Positions 26,123 through 34,992 of a DNA stretch of 64,000 nt are shown one piece after another (positions within the stretch are counted from its first letter, which is position 1; each line of letters begins with the position of its first letter). Made by a program: the position numbers and the translations under genes. Under the pieces are notes generated by a model. That model ran no database searches and had not been told where the DNA came from. It saw nothing but the letters and a program-made list of their open reading frames with translations. The DNA comes from Nocardia flavorosea NBRC 108225 (GTDB taxonomy: Bacteria > Actinomycetota > Actinomycetes > Mycobacteriales > Mycobacteriaceae): NCBI RefSeq assembly GCF_001613385.1, contig NZ_BDCG01000012.1, positions 186,001 to 250,000 on the forward strand, read 5' to 3'.

Positions 26123-26895
26123 CGGCGCAACTCGCACCCGATACCGGAAATCCCCCGGCACTGCGACGGGGCGAGGGCGCGCGGCTGCTCGTCCAACCGG
26201 TCCTCGTCGTGCTGCTCACGGTCGGAGTGCTGGTCTGGGCGTTACGGCGCGACCTCACCGTCACCCAGCAGGCCAGCCTGAGCGCGGGCAATATCGCGGC
26301 CGTCACCTGGCAGCATGTGCTCATCAGCGCCACGGTGGTGCTGATCGTGATCGCCGTGGCGGTGCCACTGGGTACCCTGCTCACCCGGCCCGGTTACCGA
26401 AGGCTCGCGCCGTTCTTCGTCGGTATCGCCAATATCGGGGCGGCCGCCCCCGCCATCGGATTGATTGTGCTGTTCTACCTGGCCACCAGGACCACGGGGT
26501 TCTGGATCGGGGTCGCACCGATCGCGTTCTATTCGCTGCTGCCGGTGCTGCGCAACACCATCCTCGGTTACCAGCAGGTGGATCCGCTGCTCATCGACGC
26601 CGGGCGCGGACAGGGGATGTCGGCGGCAACAGTACTGCGCCGGATCGAATTCCCGCTGGCCGTCCCGTATATCCTGGCCGGTCTGCGCACTTCACTGGTC
26701 CTGGCGGTAGGCACGGCGACCCTCTCGTTCCTGGTGAGCGCCGGCGGTCTCGGCATTCTCATCGACACCGGATACAAACTGCGCGATAACGTCACCCTGG
26801 TCGTCGGCGCGGTACTGGCCGTGGCGCTGGCGCTGCTGGTGGACTGGCTGGGCGCCGTCGCCGAGCGCATGCTCGGGCCGAGGGGGCTGCGATGA
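26119..26895 (+). CDS. Quaternary-amine ABC importer, permease 2 (OpuCD-like)
   Basis: 258 aa, about six transmembrane helices. The EAA loop is IDAGRGQGMSAATVLRRIE with EFPLAVPYILAGLRTS. AAPAIGLIVLFYL resembles the conserved periplasmic-side gate region. It pairs with the first permease. ATG overlaps the ATPase stop (ATGA) and its own TGA overlaps the binding-protein start, so all four genes are translationally coupled. Confidence 0.88.
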   Translation: MTAQLAPDTGNPPALRRGEGARLLVQPVLVVLLTVGVLVWALRRDLTVTQQASLSAGNIAAVTWQHVLISATVVLIVIAVAVPLGTLLTRPGYRRLAPFFVGIANIGAAAPAIGLIVLFYLATRTTGFWIGVAPIAFYSLLPVLRNTILGYQQVDPLLIDAGRGQGMSAATVLRRIEFPLAVPYILAGLRTSLVLAVGTATLSFLVSAGGLGILIDTGYKLRDNVTLVVGAVLAVALALLVDWLGAVAERMLGPRGLR

Positions 26896-27917
26896 GTGCG
26901 CGCCGGGCTTCCCTGAATGCGTCAGGCCGGGTGGGCAGGACCGGCCGCCTCCACATGCTGCGTGTTCTGTTGCTCGCCGCCGTCGTCGTGCTCGCGGGTT
27001 GCGGTCTGCAATCGGGTAGTGCGGTGCCGCTGCAGGTGGGTCCCGGCAGTATCCGGCCGGTGCCCGCGCTCGAGGGTGTCCCGGTCACGGTGGGGTCCAA
27101 AGATTTCACCGAACAACAGATACTCGGCTACATCATCGAATTCGCGCTGGTCGCCGCCGGAGCCGAGGTACGCGATCTGACGAATATCCAGGGCTCCAAC
27201 AGTTTGCGCGACGCCCAGCTCAGCGGGCAGATCGATATCGCCTACGACTACACCGGAACGGGCTGGGTCAACTATCTGGGCAACGAAACACCGGTCCCGG
27301 ACGAACAGGGCCAGTTCGAGGCGGTCCGCGATGCCGACCGCGCGGCCCACGGGATGACCTGGGCGGCGATGGCACCGATGAACAACACCTACGCGCTGGC
27401 CACCGCCCGGCGCACCGCCGAAAGCACCGGCGTCTGGTCGCTGTCGGATTACGCCGAACTCGTCGCCACCGACCCGGCCGCGGCCGCCACCTGCGTCGGC
27501 ACCGAATTCAATGTGCGTCAGGACGGCTATCCGGGGATGGCCCGCGCCTACGGTATCGACGAAAGCCAGGTGACCAAAAGAATCGTCCAGGACGCCGTCG
27601 TCTTCCAGGCGACCGCCGATGCCCGCCAGTGCGCGTTCGGTTCGGTCGCGGCCACCGACGGCCGGATCCCCGCTCTCGACCTGGTCCTGCTGGCCGATGA
27701 TCGCGCATTCTTCCCGAAGTACAATGCTGCGCTGGTGATGCGCACGGAATTCGCCGACGCGCACCCGGAGGTCACCACGATCATGACCCCCATTTCGCGC
27801 TTGCTGACCAACGAGTCGATCACCGAACTGAACCGTCTGGTCGATGTGGAGGGGCGCGAACCTGCGGAGGTCGCGCGGGACTGGATGGTCGAGAACGGCT
27901 TCGTCACGGCGGAGTGA
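26892..27917 (+). CDS. Quaternary-amine-binding lipoprotein (OpuCC/OsmF-like)
   Basis: 341 aa. It has an N-terminal basic region, a hydrophobic stretch and the lipobox VLAGC (Cys about residue 37), so it is lipid-anchored outside the membrane. The mature part opens VTVGSKDFTEQQILGYI, the standard start of OpuBC/OpuCC-type proteins. IAYDYTGTGW and the Tyr- and Trp-rich motifs fit the aromatic box for quaternary ammonium groups. ATG overlaps the permease stop. Possible substrates are glycine betaine, choline or carnitine. The ligand is unknown. TGA falls inside the first copy of a short triple repeat. Confidence 0.88.
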   Translation: MSARRASLNASGRVGRTGRLHMLRVLLLAAVVVLAGCGLQSGSAVPLQVGPGSIRPVPALEGVPVTVGSKDFTEQQILGYIIEFALVAAGAEVRDLTNIQGSNSLRDAQLSGQIDIAYDYTGTGWVNYLGNETPVPDEQGQFEAVRDADRAAHGMTWAAMAPMNNTYALATARRTAESTGVWSLSDYAELVATDPAAAATCVGTEFNVRQDGYPGMARAYGIDESQVTKRIVQDAVVFQATADARQCAFGSVAATDGRIPALDLVLLADDRAFFPKYNAALVMRTEFADAHPEVTTIMTPISRLLTNESITELNRLVDVEGREPAEVARDWMVENGFVTAE

Positions 27918-27976
27918 CAGGCCGATTCGCCTCAGTGGAGTGACAGGCCGGTACTAGCCCTCGGCGGAGTGACCGG
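27908..27976. repeat. Three imperfect copies of a GGCGGAGTGACAGGCCG-like repeat
   Basis: Copies begin at 27908, about 27933 and 27962. The first carries the TGA of the lipoprotein gene. The copies share GGAGTGAC followed by AGGCCG or CGG. They probably arose by duplication of the gene end. No function is visible. Confidence 0.6.
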
Positions 27977-28040
27977 ACTGTTCGGGACAGTGGACCACGG
28001 ATCGGCCGGCGCGGCGATACGACAGCTAGGAGGCGGTGAA

Positions 28041-29714
28041 TTGGTTGCCCCGGACGGCCCGCAGATACCGTCTCCCGCACCGGCCAGATCGGTGCTTTTC
28101 GGATTACCGCCCGCGGGCCGCCGGTTTCCCGGAGCCGTCCGGGCCGCGGTGGCCTTCGGCGCACCGGCTCTGGTCGCGGTAGCGCTGGGGCACGAACAGC
28201 AGGGTCTGATGGCGGCGATGGGCGCCCTGGCGGTGATCTTCGGCGAGGGGCAGGTCTACCGGCGCCGGTGGCGTGTGATCGGCGCGGCCGCGCTGTCGCT
28301 GATGCTTGCGGCGTTCGCCGGCGGACTCACCGGGGAATTGATCCAGACCCGGCTCGCCGCCGGCGGGTCGCACTGGTGGCAGCTGGCCCTGGTGGTGTTG
28401 ATGTCGGTGGTCGCGGTGGCGGGCACCTTCGTCAATTCGGCGCTACGTCTCGGCCCGCCGGGCGGGTTCTTTTTCGTTCTCGCCGCCGGTGTCGGCGCGC
28501 TCATCACCGGACACGGGGTGCCGGCCGGGGAAGTGGGGCTGTGGACCGCCATCGGGGGTCTCAGTGCGCTGATCGTCGGCATGTCGGCCGTGCTCACCCG
28601 TGCCGATCCGCCCGAACAGCGGGCGGTGACGGATGCGGTCGCGGCGGTGGACGACTACGCCGCGCTCGACCCCGCCGCTGCCGACACCGCCGGCGCCCGC
28701 TATGCCACCGCGATGAAAGTGCAGACGGCATGGGCACTGCTCGACGACGCCCGGCGCACCGGGCCGGGTGCGAACGGCGCGGTGGACGAGCTCCGCCACG
28801 CCCAGCGCGCGTTCGCCGCGGCATTGCACCGCAATCACACCGGTGACAACGCATCGGATCTGCTCTTCGACACCGGCAGGCCGGCCCCGACACCGCGTCC
28901 GTCGTTGCGGTACCGGCTACTGCGCTCGGTATCGCCGGACAGCCATGCCGTGGTGTCGGCGAACCGGATCGCGATCGCGGCGCTGCTGGCCGGCAGCCTG
29001 ACCGTCGCGCTCGATCTGGGACGCCCCGACTGGGCGGTGGTCACGGTCACGGTGCTGTTGCACCAGGGACCGGACCGGGTTCGCGGCACCTATCGAGGTG
29101 TGCACCGTATCGGTGGAACCGCACTCGGATTGGTGCTGTTCGCGGGCCTCTACGCTCTCGAACCACGTGCCTGGTTCCTGGTACTGATCTTGATGTCGTT
29201 GCAGTTCGCGATCGAAACGCTCGTCGCCCGCAACTACGGGCTGGCCGTCGTGTTCATCACCCCGCTGGCTCTGCTGATGGGTGGTGGCGGCCGCTACGGC
29301 GATATGGTCCCCGTGGTCCTCGACCGGCTGCTCGAGAGCGCCCTCGGTGTGCTGATCGGCCTGGCGGTGCTGTGGTCGATGGATCGCCGCGCGCACCGGC
29401 GGGTGCTGTTGCGCAACGATCAACGGATCCTCGAAGTACTCGACCGGCTGCTGCGGCTCATGGCCTCACCCCCGCCCCAGCGCACCGCATTCCCCGAGGT
29501 GCGGCGGGAGCTGGAATTCGAACTGATGGGGTCGACGCTCGGCGCACTCGACGCCGCGCACAACGAACCCGAGTGGATGCGCACGCATTGGATTCGCCAC
29601 CAGCGCATCCGCCGACTGGGTCACCAGGTCCTCGCCGCCGAGTTGCCGCCGGACGCGCCTGTCGATCGGCAACGGCTGGACCAGTGGTCCCGCAGTCTCA
29701 CGGAGCTGGCGTAA
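28041..29714 (+). CDS. FUSC family membrane protein
   Basis: 557 aa. It has an N-terminal cluster of five or so transmembrane segments from about residue 30 to 185, a soluble segment, then a second cluster from about 295 to 410 and a long cytosolic C-terminus. The repeated membrane-domain layout matches the FUSC (fusaric acid resistance/aromatic efflux) family, which includes YccS/YhfK-like proteins. The second cluster contains RPDWAVVTVTVLLHQGPDRVRGTYRGVHRIGGTALG, a family hallmark (in pieces). TTG 28041 is chosen because AGGAGG is 7 bases upstream. ATG 27969 has no such site. The substrate is unknown. Confidence 0.82.
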   Translation: MVAPDGPQIPSPAPARSVLFGLPPAGRRFPGAVRAAVAFGAPALVAVALGHEQQGLMAAMGALAVIFGEGQVYRRRWRVIGAAALSLMLAAFAGGLTGELIQTRLAAGGSHWWQLALVVLMSVVAVAGTFVNSALRLGPPGGFFFVLAAGVGALITGHGVPAGEVGLWTAIGGLSALIVGMSAVLTRADPPEQRAVTDAVAAVDDYAALDPAAADTAGARYATAMKVQTAWALLDDARRTGPGANGAVDELRHAQRAFAAALHRNHTGDNASDLLFDTGRPAPTPRPSLRYRLLRSVSPDSHAVVSANRIAIAALLAGSLTVALDLGRPDWAVVTVTVLLHQGPDRVRGTYRGVHRIGGTALGLVLFAGLYALEPRAWFLVLILMSLQFAIETLVARNYGLAVVFITPLALLMGGGGRYGDMVPVVLDRLLESALGVLIGLAVLWSMDRRAHRRVLLRNDQRILEVLDRLLRLMASPPPQRTAFPEVRRELEFELMGSTLGALDAAHNEPEWMRTHWIRHQRIRRLGHQVLAAELPPDAPVDRQRLDQWSRSLTELA

Positions 29715-29822
29715 CCGGCTCGGTGGGCGCGGGCCCCACACGTACGCCGGAACCAGCCAGATGAGCCCCGGACCTGCACCGGCGTATCCCCTCTCGGATC
29801 CCGGACCGTGGCGCCCGAGCTC

Positions 29823-30569
29823 TCAGGGAACGATCGGTTCCCGTAGCAGCGTCTCCAGATCGGCCCGATCACCGTCGACGGTCAGCTCCGCCTCGTCCAG
29901 GGTGATCCGGCCCCACAGCAGCAGCGCCAGTCCCTCGGCGCTACCCGAAACCCGCAGCGGCACCTCGTCGATATCGTGGCCCGCGCCGCCGAGCACCCAG
30001 CCCGGGGCCGGTTCGAGATCTGTGGCCACCAGGGCGAGCGGGTACGGCAGCGGTTCCCTCCGGCCGATACCCACCTGGCGGGGATGGAAAACCGTGACCA
30101 CCTCGTCCACGGCGTCCGCCCAGACCTCCGGCAAGGCCCGCATCAGGCCCAGTGCGGCCTTGCCCGCGATCGCAGCGCGCAGATCATGGCCGTGTACGAG
30201 GGTTTCGTGGACCTGCCGACGATGCCAGAACGATACCGGCCCTTCGCCCATCGGCTCCGGGTAGGCCAGGATGCGGGCGGTCGCCGCCGGATCCAGTGCG
30301 GCGAGGGTTTCGCGTAACTCGGTGGCACAGCCGGCGTAGTGGTCGGCCAGGTCGAACGGACCCTCGCCCAGCCGCGTCGCCTTCTCGGCGCGCGCATTCG
30401 CCGCCGCCCAGTGATGCACGAACGCGAGATGTTCGACGAGTTCGCGGACCGTCCAATCGCCGCACGCCGGAACGACCGCCGCCGGATCGGCGTCGGGAAT
30501 CGAAGCGAGGAACTCGCCCTGGAAATCGGAAAGCAGCAGCGGAAAATCGAGACCGGAAAGCGCACTCAT
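29823..30569 (-). CDS. Maleylpyruvate isomerase family (MDMPI/DinB fold) protein
   Basis: 248 aa. The N-terminal half has the DinB-like bundle with CGDWTVRELVEHLAFVHHW and the second metal-ligand region WHRRQVHETLVHGHDL. These His residues are the expected metal ligands of the mycothiol-dependent maleylpyruvate isomerase superfamily. The C-terminal half (from about 150) matches the MDMPI C-terminal domain, with LLLWGRI near its end. Family members are mycothiol S-transferases or isomerases. The specific reaction is unknown. ATG 30569 begins MSALSGLDFP, a normal N-terminus. The gene is isolated from both neighbours. Confidence 0.85.
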   Translation of the reverse strand: MSALSGLDFPLLLSDFQGEFLASIPDADPAAVVPACGDWTVRELVEHLAFVHHWAAANARAEKATRLGEGPFDLADHYAGCATELRETLAALDPAATARILAYPEPMGEGPVSFWHRRQVHETLVHGHDLRAAIAGKAALGLMRALPEVWADAVDEVVTVFHPRQVGIGRREPLPYPLALVATDLEPAPGWVLGGAGHDIDEVPLRVSGSAEGLALLLWGRITLDEAELTVDGDRADLETLLREPIVP

Positions 30570-30683
30570 GGCGTCAAGCTACCGCAGGCCACCGACACTG
30601 AGGATCCGCTCGGCTCCGCGGTGGTCGCCCGCGCCGATACGATTTGCGGCATTGCCTACATCCACGTCAAGGCCCGGCACTCG

Positions 30684-31037
30684 GCAAACCGCGGTTGCGT
30701 TCCCGGAAGGGCCATCGGCAAGCGATCCGGCTCACCGGTCACGGGTTCTCAGCCTACGGCCGAACCGTACGCTGTCTGTGGCCGAGGTCGGTGAACTGAA
30801 AGTGGCCTGGTCAAGGAAGCTGCCGTCGGATCCGTCGCCGGTCACGATCGCAAGGATTCGGCAGGGCGGTATTTCGCGTCGTTCGTGGTCGTGGTCGAGG
30901 ATCGGTCGCTGCCGGAGGTCGATTCCGCGGTGGGTATCGATCTGGGGTTGTCGAGGTTCGCGGTCTTTTCGAATGGGGCGAAGATCGACAGTCCGCGGTT
31001 TCTGCAGCAGGCCGAACGCCGGTTGAAGAAGGCGTAA
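30684..31037 (+). pseudogene. Remnant of a TnpB transposon-encoded RNA-guided nuclease (N-terminal to RuvC I part)
   Basis: Three successive pieces of a TnpB lie on the plus strand in changing frames. Near 30685-30760: KPRLRSRKGHRQAIRLTGHGF, the typical N-terminal block of TnpB. Near 30784-30850: VGELKVAWSRKLPSDPSPVT. Near 30850-31037: KDSAGRYFASFVVVVEDRSLP then VGIDLGLSRFAVFSNG, the RuvC I motif with its Asp, ending ERRLKKA-TAA. At least two frameshifts separate the pieces and the rest of RuvC II/III is missing. It is a dead fragment, with no tnpA nearby. A TnpB tail is found 9.5 kb away in the kdp locus. Confidence 0.75.
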
Positions 31038-31206
31038 CAAGGTTTGTCCTTCAGGTTCGGGAGGAAGTCGAGAGCCACAGCAGGTCGGCGACCACGACTC
31101 GATCCGCCGCCGGTGCGGCTCGTAAGGTTCGGGGAAAAGCACGATCTTCAGGGTCAGCACACCCAGCCCCCGCACTCCGGTGAAGTCGAACTCGGATGAG
31201 ACCGGT

Positions 31207-31794
31207 TCAGCCGATCGGCAGCCGCGAGTCCAGCAGGAACGGCAGCAGGAAATCGCTCAGCAGGGCGCGCTCCTCGGCCTCGTCCGCGGGCGGCAGCGTC
31301 AGCAGTGACACCATGATCCGCACCGCCCACCGGCCCAGCCGTTGCACCGCGGCGGGCGGCAGATCGGGCCGGAACCGTGAGACGAACGCGGTGACGAGGG
31401 CGTCGATCACCGCCGACGAATCCGCCAATCGGGCCACGATTCCCGCATTCGCCGGTTCGAACCAGACCGCCAGATGGGGAGTTTTCCGGGTTTCGGCCAG
31501 CGTGGCGGTGATTCCGTCCAGGAGCTGTTCGGCCCGGTCGGGGCCCTCCAATTGCTGGTCCCGCCAGACCCGTTCGATCAGCTGGGTCGCCTCACGTCCG
31601 GCGAAGGCCACGTACAACGACTGCCGGCTGTCGAAATACCGGTAGAGCGTCGCGCGCGAACACCCTGCGGCCTCGGCGATCTCGGCCATACCGACCGTTC
31701 CGGCGCCCTTGTCGATCACCAGGGCCCGGACGGCATCCAGAATTCGCTCCGCCGCCAGTTCGCTTCGCCCACCGGCAAGCCAGTCACCACTCAT
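31207..31794 (-). CDS. TetR family transcriptional regulator
   Basis: 195 aa. The N-terminal helix-turn-helix is clear: ILDAVRALVIDKGAGTVGM, AEIAEAAGCSRATLYRYFDS. The C-terminal ligand domain is helical with no assigned effector. The start is ATG 31794 (MSGDWLAGG), after which the frame runs at family length. Longer frames upstream have no site. It is 46 bp downstream of a cytochrome P450 on the same strand, so they are probably one operon. The palindrome at 33092-33104 ahead of the P450 is a good candidate for its operator, giving an autoregulated unit. Confidence 0.85.
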   Translation of the reverse strand: MSGDWLAGGRSELAAERILDAVRALVIDKGAGTVGMAEIAEAAGCSRATLYRYFDSRQSLYVAFAGREATQLIERVWRDQQLEGPDRAEQLLDGITATLAETRKTPHLAVWFEPANAGIVARLADSSAVIDALVTAFVSRFRPDLPPAAVQRLGRWAVRIMVSLLTLPPADEAEERALLSDFLLPFLLDSRLPIG

Positions 31795-31840
31795 GCGCCG
31801 CCCCGCACACCGGCGCTCCGCCGCACCGAGTCCGGCACGC

Positions 31841-33064
31841 TCATGCCGCACACCGGAACGGAACACTGGTGGGGCGCCGGACATACGGCCCGGGAGCGTA
31901 GGTGACGGCGTCGATATCCACCTGGTACTCCGGGAAACGGTCGAGCAGTTCTTCCAGCGCCACCCGCGCCTGCATCCGGGCGGCGGCCGCGCCGAGGCAG
32001 TGATGCGGGCCGTGACCGAAAGTCATGATGCGTTGCGGATTGCGCTCGATATCGAGTTCCGCCGCATCGGCGCCGAAGGCCTGTTCGTCGCGGTTCGCCG
32101 AGCCGTACACCAGGAGCACTTTACGGCCCGCCGGGATCGTCCGGCCGTTCAGCTCCACATCGCGCGTCGTGGTGCGGGCCAGCCCCTGCACCGGAGAGGT
32201 GAGCCGGGCGAATTCCTCGATCGCCGGCCGGATCTGTTCGGGGTCGGCGGCGAGCGCGGCCCGCTGCTCGGGGTGCTGCTGCAACAGTTGAACGGCACCG
32301 CCCAGGAGCCCGGTGGTGGTGTCGTTTCCGCCGGAGACCATGGTCCAGGTGTAGGCCAGGATCTGCACCAGTCCGTTCGCATCGGTATCGTCGGCCGCCA
32401 TCCCGGCCTGCACCAGCAGAGAGACGGTATCGTCGCCCGGGTCGGTGCGCCGCCGTTTGATCAGTTCGGCGAAATAGCCCAGCATCTGCATCGACGCCGC
32501 CTGCGCATCCGCGGTGCGCTGGGTACTCGCCGCGACGACGGCATCGGTCCAACCGTCGAAGAGCGGCCGGTCCTCCTCCGGAACACCCAGGTAGTAGGCC
32601 ACCACCATGGTCGGCAGAGGTTTGAAGAGGTCGGCGACGATATCGCCGCCGCCCTGATCGGCCAGCCCGTCCAGCCGCTCCCTGACGAACCGGCGGACCA
32701 CGGGTTCCACCTCCGCCACCTGCCGCGGCGTGAAACCCGCGGCCACCAGTTTGCGGAACTCGGTGTGCTCGGGTGGATCCTGCATCACCATCGGCGGGTT
32801 GGCGGTGAGGTTGATCTTCTCGAGTTCGCCGTACTCCACAGTCAGCCCCTGCCCCGACGAGAAGGTGGCGACATCGCGCGCTGCCGCGTACACGTGCTCG
32901 TGCCGGGTGAGCACCCAGTAGTCGTCCGCCGGGTGTCCGGGGGGAACGACCCGATGTACCGGGTCGTGCTCCCGCAAACCGGCGTACATCGCCCACGGCG
33001 ACCGCCACGTCTCCCCCGAGCGCAACTCGAAATATGCCTCGCCCTGATACGTCCGACCCGTCAT
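31841..33064 (-). CDS. Cytochrome P450
   Basis: 407 aa, soluble bacterial type. The I-helix motif is SGGNDTTTG. The heme loop FGHGPHHCLG ligates through Cys356. EFARLTSP-like and PAGRKVLLVYGSANRDE segments mark the K-helix/meander region. These support a class I monooxygenase that needs ferredoxin and reductase partners, which are not in the window. The start is ATG 33064 (MTGRTYQGEAYF). An upstream in-frame ATG lies within the operator region. A 13-bp palindrome lies about 28 bp upstream. Co-transcribed with TetR. Confidence 0.9.
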   Translation of the reverse strand: MTGRTYQGEAYFELRSGETWRSPWAMYAGLREHDPVHRVVPPGHPADDYWVLTRHEHVYAAARDVATFSSGQGLTVEYGELEKINLTANPPMVMQDPPEHTEFRKLVAAGFTPRQVAEVEPVVRRFVRERLDGLADQGGGDIVADLFKPLPTMVVAYYLGVPEEDRPLFDGWTDAVVAASTQRTADAQAASMQMLGYFAELIKRRRTDPGDDTVSLLVQAGMAADDTDANGLVQILAYTWTMVSGGNDTTTGLLGGAVQLLQQHPEQRAALAADPEQIRPAIEEFARLTSPVQGLARTTTRDVELNGRTIPAGRKVLLVYGSANRDEQAFGADAAELDIERNPQRIMTFGHGPHHCLGAAAARMQARVALEELLDRFPEYQVDIDAVTYAPGPYVRRPTSVPFRCAA

Positions 33065-33091
33065 GTCACAACAATAAGACAAAATCATCAC

Positions 33092-33104
33092 TTTGTCTGA
33101 CAAA
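33092..33104. promoter_or_regulatory. 13-bp palindromic operator candidate upstream of the P450/TetR unit
   Basis: TTTGTC-T-GACAAA is a perfect inverted repeat around one base. A further GACAAA half-site lies at about 33078. Such sites are typical for TetR-family repressors. On the minus strand this places it about 28-40 bp upstream of the P450 ATG, consistent with repression of its promoter. Confidence 0.55.
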
Positions 33105-33241
33105 TCGTTCGATCGAGAACGCTCGGGAGCAATCCACATACCTCCCGGGGGGAGTGAAGCCCTCCCGTCGACCGGAGAGGAGGGGCATAGTTGGGATCAC
33201 CCCGAAATAAACCCTGGCACCCGCAGGTGGAACGCCCATAA

Positions 33242-33276
33242 CCTCGGCGGGCCGCAACGGCGTATCCCGGCCGAGG
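33242..33276 (+). other. Structured leader candidate upstream of metY
   Basis: CCTCGGC (33242-33248) pairs with GCCGAGG (33270-33276), with an inner GGG/CCC extension, about 50 bp upstream of metY. I compared it mentally with the SAM-IV riboswitch often found before actinobacterial metY and did not see its consensus. It may be an unrelated leader hairpin. Confidence 0.25.
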
Positions 33277-33327
33277 CAGCCGGAAAGTACGCTTGACCGT
33301 TCCCGACCCATACAGAAGGACATCGCG

Positions 33328-34653
33328 ATGACCGATTCCACCCCGCCGCCGAATCCTGCCGACGGCTGGAGCTTCGAGACCAAGCAGATCCACGTGGGCC
33401 AGGTTCCCGACGGCACCACCAATGCCCGCGCCCTGCCGATCTACCAGACCACGTCCTACACCTTCCGCGATACCGAGCATGCGGCCGCGCTCTTCGGCCT
33501 GGCCGAACCCGGCAATATCTACACCCGGATCATGAATCCGACCCAGGACGCGGTGGAGCAGCGGATCGCGGCCCTCGAAGGCGGCGTGGCCGCACTCGTG
33601 CTGTCGTCGGGGCAAGCCGCCGAAACCCTGGCGATCCTCAACCTCGCCGGTGCCGGTGACCACATCGTCTCCAGTCCGCGGCTCTACGGCGGCACCTACA
33701 ACCTCTTGCACTACACCCTGCCCAAACTGGGTATCGAGGTGTCGTTCGTCGACGAACCCGACGATCTCGGCCAGTGGCGCGAGGCAATCCGCCCGAATAC
33801 GAAGGCCCTCTACGGGGAGACGGTGTCCAACCCGCAGAACCATATCTTCGATATCCCGGGTATCGCCGAGGTGGCACACGCCGCCGGTATCCCGCTTATC
33901 GTCGACAACACCGTCGCCACCCCGTATCTGATCCAGCCCCTGGCGCACGGCGCCGATATCGTCGTCCATTCGGCGACGAAATATCTGGGCGGTCATGGTG
34001 CTGCCATCGCGGGCGCAATCGTCGACGGCGGCACCTTCGACTGGACCGTGCGGACCGAAGACGGCCCCCGCTTCCCCGGATTCACCGAACCGGATCCGAG
34101 CTACCACGGCGCCGTATTCGCCGATCTGGGCGCACCGGCGTTCGCGCTCAAAGCCCGGGTCCAGCTGCTGCGTGACCTCGGCCCGGCGGTCGCTCCGTTC
34201 AATGCGTTCCTGATCAGCCAGGGCCTGGAAACCCTGAGCCTGCGGATGGAACGGCATGTTCAGAACGCTCAGGCCGTCGCCGAATTCCTCACCGAACGAC
34301 CGGAGGTCACCTCGGTGTCGTACGCCGGTCTGCCGTCGTCGCCCTGGTACGAGCGCGGTAAGCAGCTCGCGCCGAAGGGCACCGGCGCGGTGATCTCCTT
34401 CGAACTGGCCGGCGGCGTGGATGCGGGGAAGAAATTCGTCGACGCGCTCACCCTGCACAGCCACGTCGCCAATATCGGTGATGTGCGCTCGCTGGTGATC
34501 CACCCGGCCTCGACCACACATTCCCAGCTGACGCCCGAGGAGCAGATCAGCTCGGGCGTTACGCCCGGTCTGGTCCGGCTGGCGGTCGGTATCGAGGGAA
34601 TCGACGATATCCTCGCCGATCTGCGCGCGGGGTTCGCGGCCGCGGCCGGCTGA
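33328..34653 (+). CDS. metY: O-acetylhomoserine aminocarboxypropyltransferase
   Basis: 441 aa, the length of MetY/O-acetylhomoserine sulfhydrylase. It has QIHVGQVPDGTTNARALPIYQT, NIYTRIMNPT, SSGQAAETLAI, SPRLYGGTYNL, and PLP Lys in HSATKYLGGHG. The C-terminal half contains ASTTHSQLTPEEQ. It makes homocysteine from O-acetylhomoserine and sulfide. In many actinobacteria metX follows directly. Here metX is absent. ATG 33328 has AGAAGGA upstream. A strong T-tailed terminator follows. The start of the leader has no clear riboswitch. Confidence 0.93.
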   Translation: MTDSTPPPNPADGWSFETKQIHVGQVPDGTTNARALPIYQTTSYTFRDTEHAAALFGLAEPGNIYTRIMNPTQDAVEQRIAALEGGVAALVLSSGQAAETLAILNLAGAGDHIVSSPRLYGGTYNLLHYTLPKLGIEVSFVDEPDDLGQWREAIRPNTKALYGETVSNPQNHIFDIPGIAEVAHAAGIPLIVDNTVATPYLIQPLAHGADIVVHSATKYLGGHGAAIAGAIVDGGTFDWTVRTEDGPRFPGFTEPDPSYHGAVFADLGAPAFALKARVQLLRDLGPAVAPFNAFLISQGLETLSLRMERHVQNAQAVAEFLTERPEVTSVSYAGLPSSPWYERGKQLAPKGTGAVISFELAGGVDAGKKFVDALTLHSHVANIGDVRSLVIHPASTTHSQLTPEEQISSGVTPGLVRLAVGIEGIDDILADLRAGFAAAAG

Positions 34654-34683
34654 TCCCGGCCACCCGGCTGTCGAGAACCGGAG

Positions 34684-34718
34684 AGCCGGACCTCGCCCAC
34701 GGGCGGGTCCGGCTTTTT
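34684..34718 (+). terminator. Rho-independent terminator after metY
   Basis: AGCCGGACC...GGTCCGGCT forms a long stem that continues inward with CGCCC/GGGCG and a two-base loop. A TTTTT run follows directly. It starts 31 bp after the stop. Confidence 0.92.
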
Positions 34719-34884
34719 GCTGTCACCACCGGCCGGCCGGCGCCGCAGCCACGACGGGGTCACCGGCCCGGAGTCCCGGCCGGGGCCCGATGGCGGCCGT
34801 CCGGGCGTCCTCCGGACCGGACCGGACGCGTTCACACCGGTGGCCGGTCCCCGCCTGCGGCCCGGGCGGTCTCCGGTGAGCCGC

Positions 34885-34992
34885 TCATATCGGGACGCAC
34901 GGCGTACCCGACGAATACACATGCAGTACGCAACGCACGGCCAGGATGATGGCGTCGGCCAATTCGGCGGGCGTATAGGCGAACGGGTGCAT
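34885..34992 (-). pseudogene. Possible N-terminal remnant of a xanthine-dehydrogenase-type FAD subunit
   Basis: On the minus strand ATG 34992 encodes MHPFAYTPAELADAIILAV before the sense is lost and a TGA at 34885-34887 ends it (35 codons). The opening MxPFxYxRPAxLxEAxxLA is that of CoxM/XdhB FAD-binding subunits. There is no other trace of the enzyme. This is weak and based on one short motif. Confidence 0.25.

Noticed and set aside
33140..33327. SAM-IV riboswitch upstream of metY
   Set aside because: The conserved core sequence of that class was not found. Only a generic hairpin is present.
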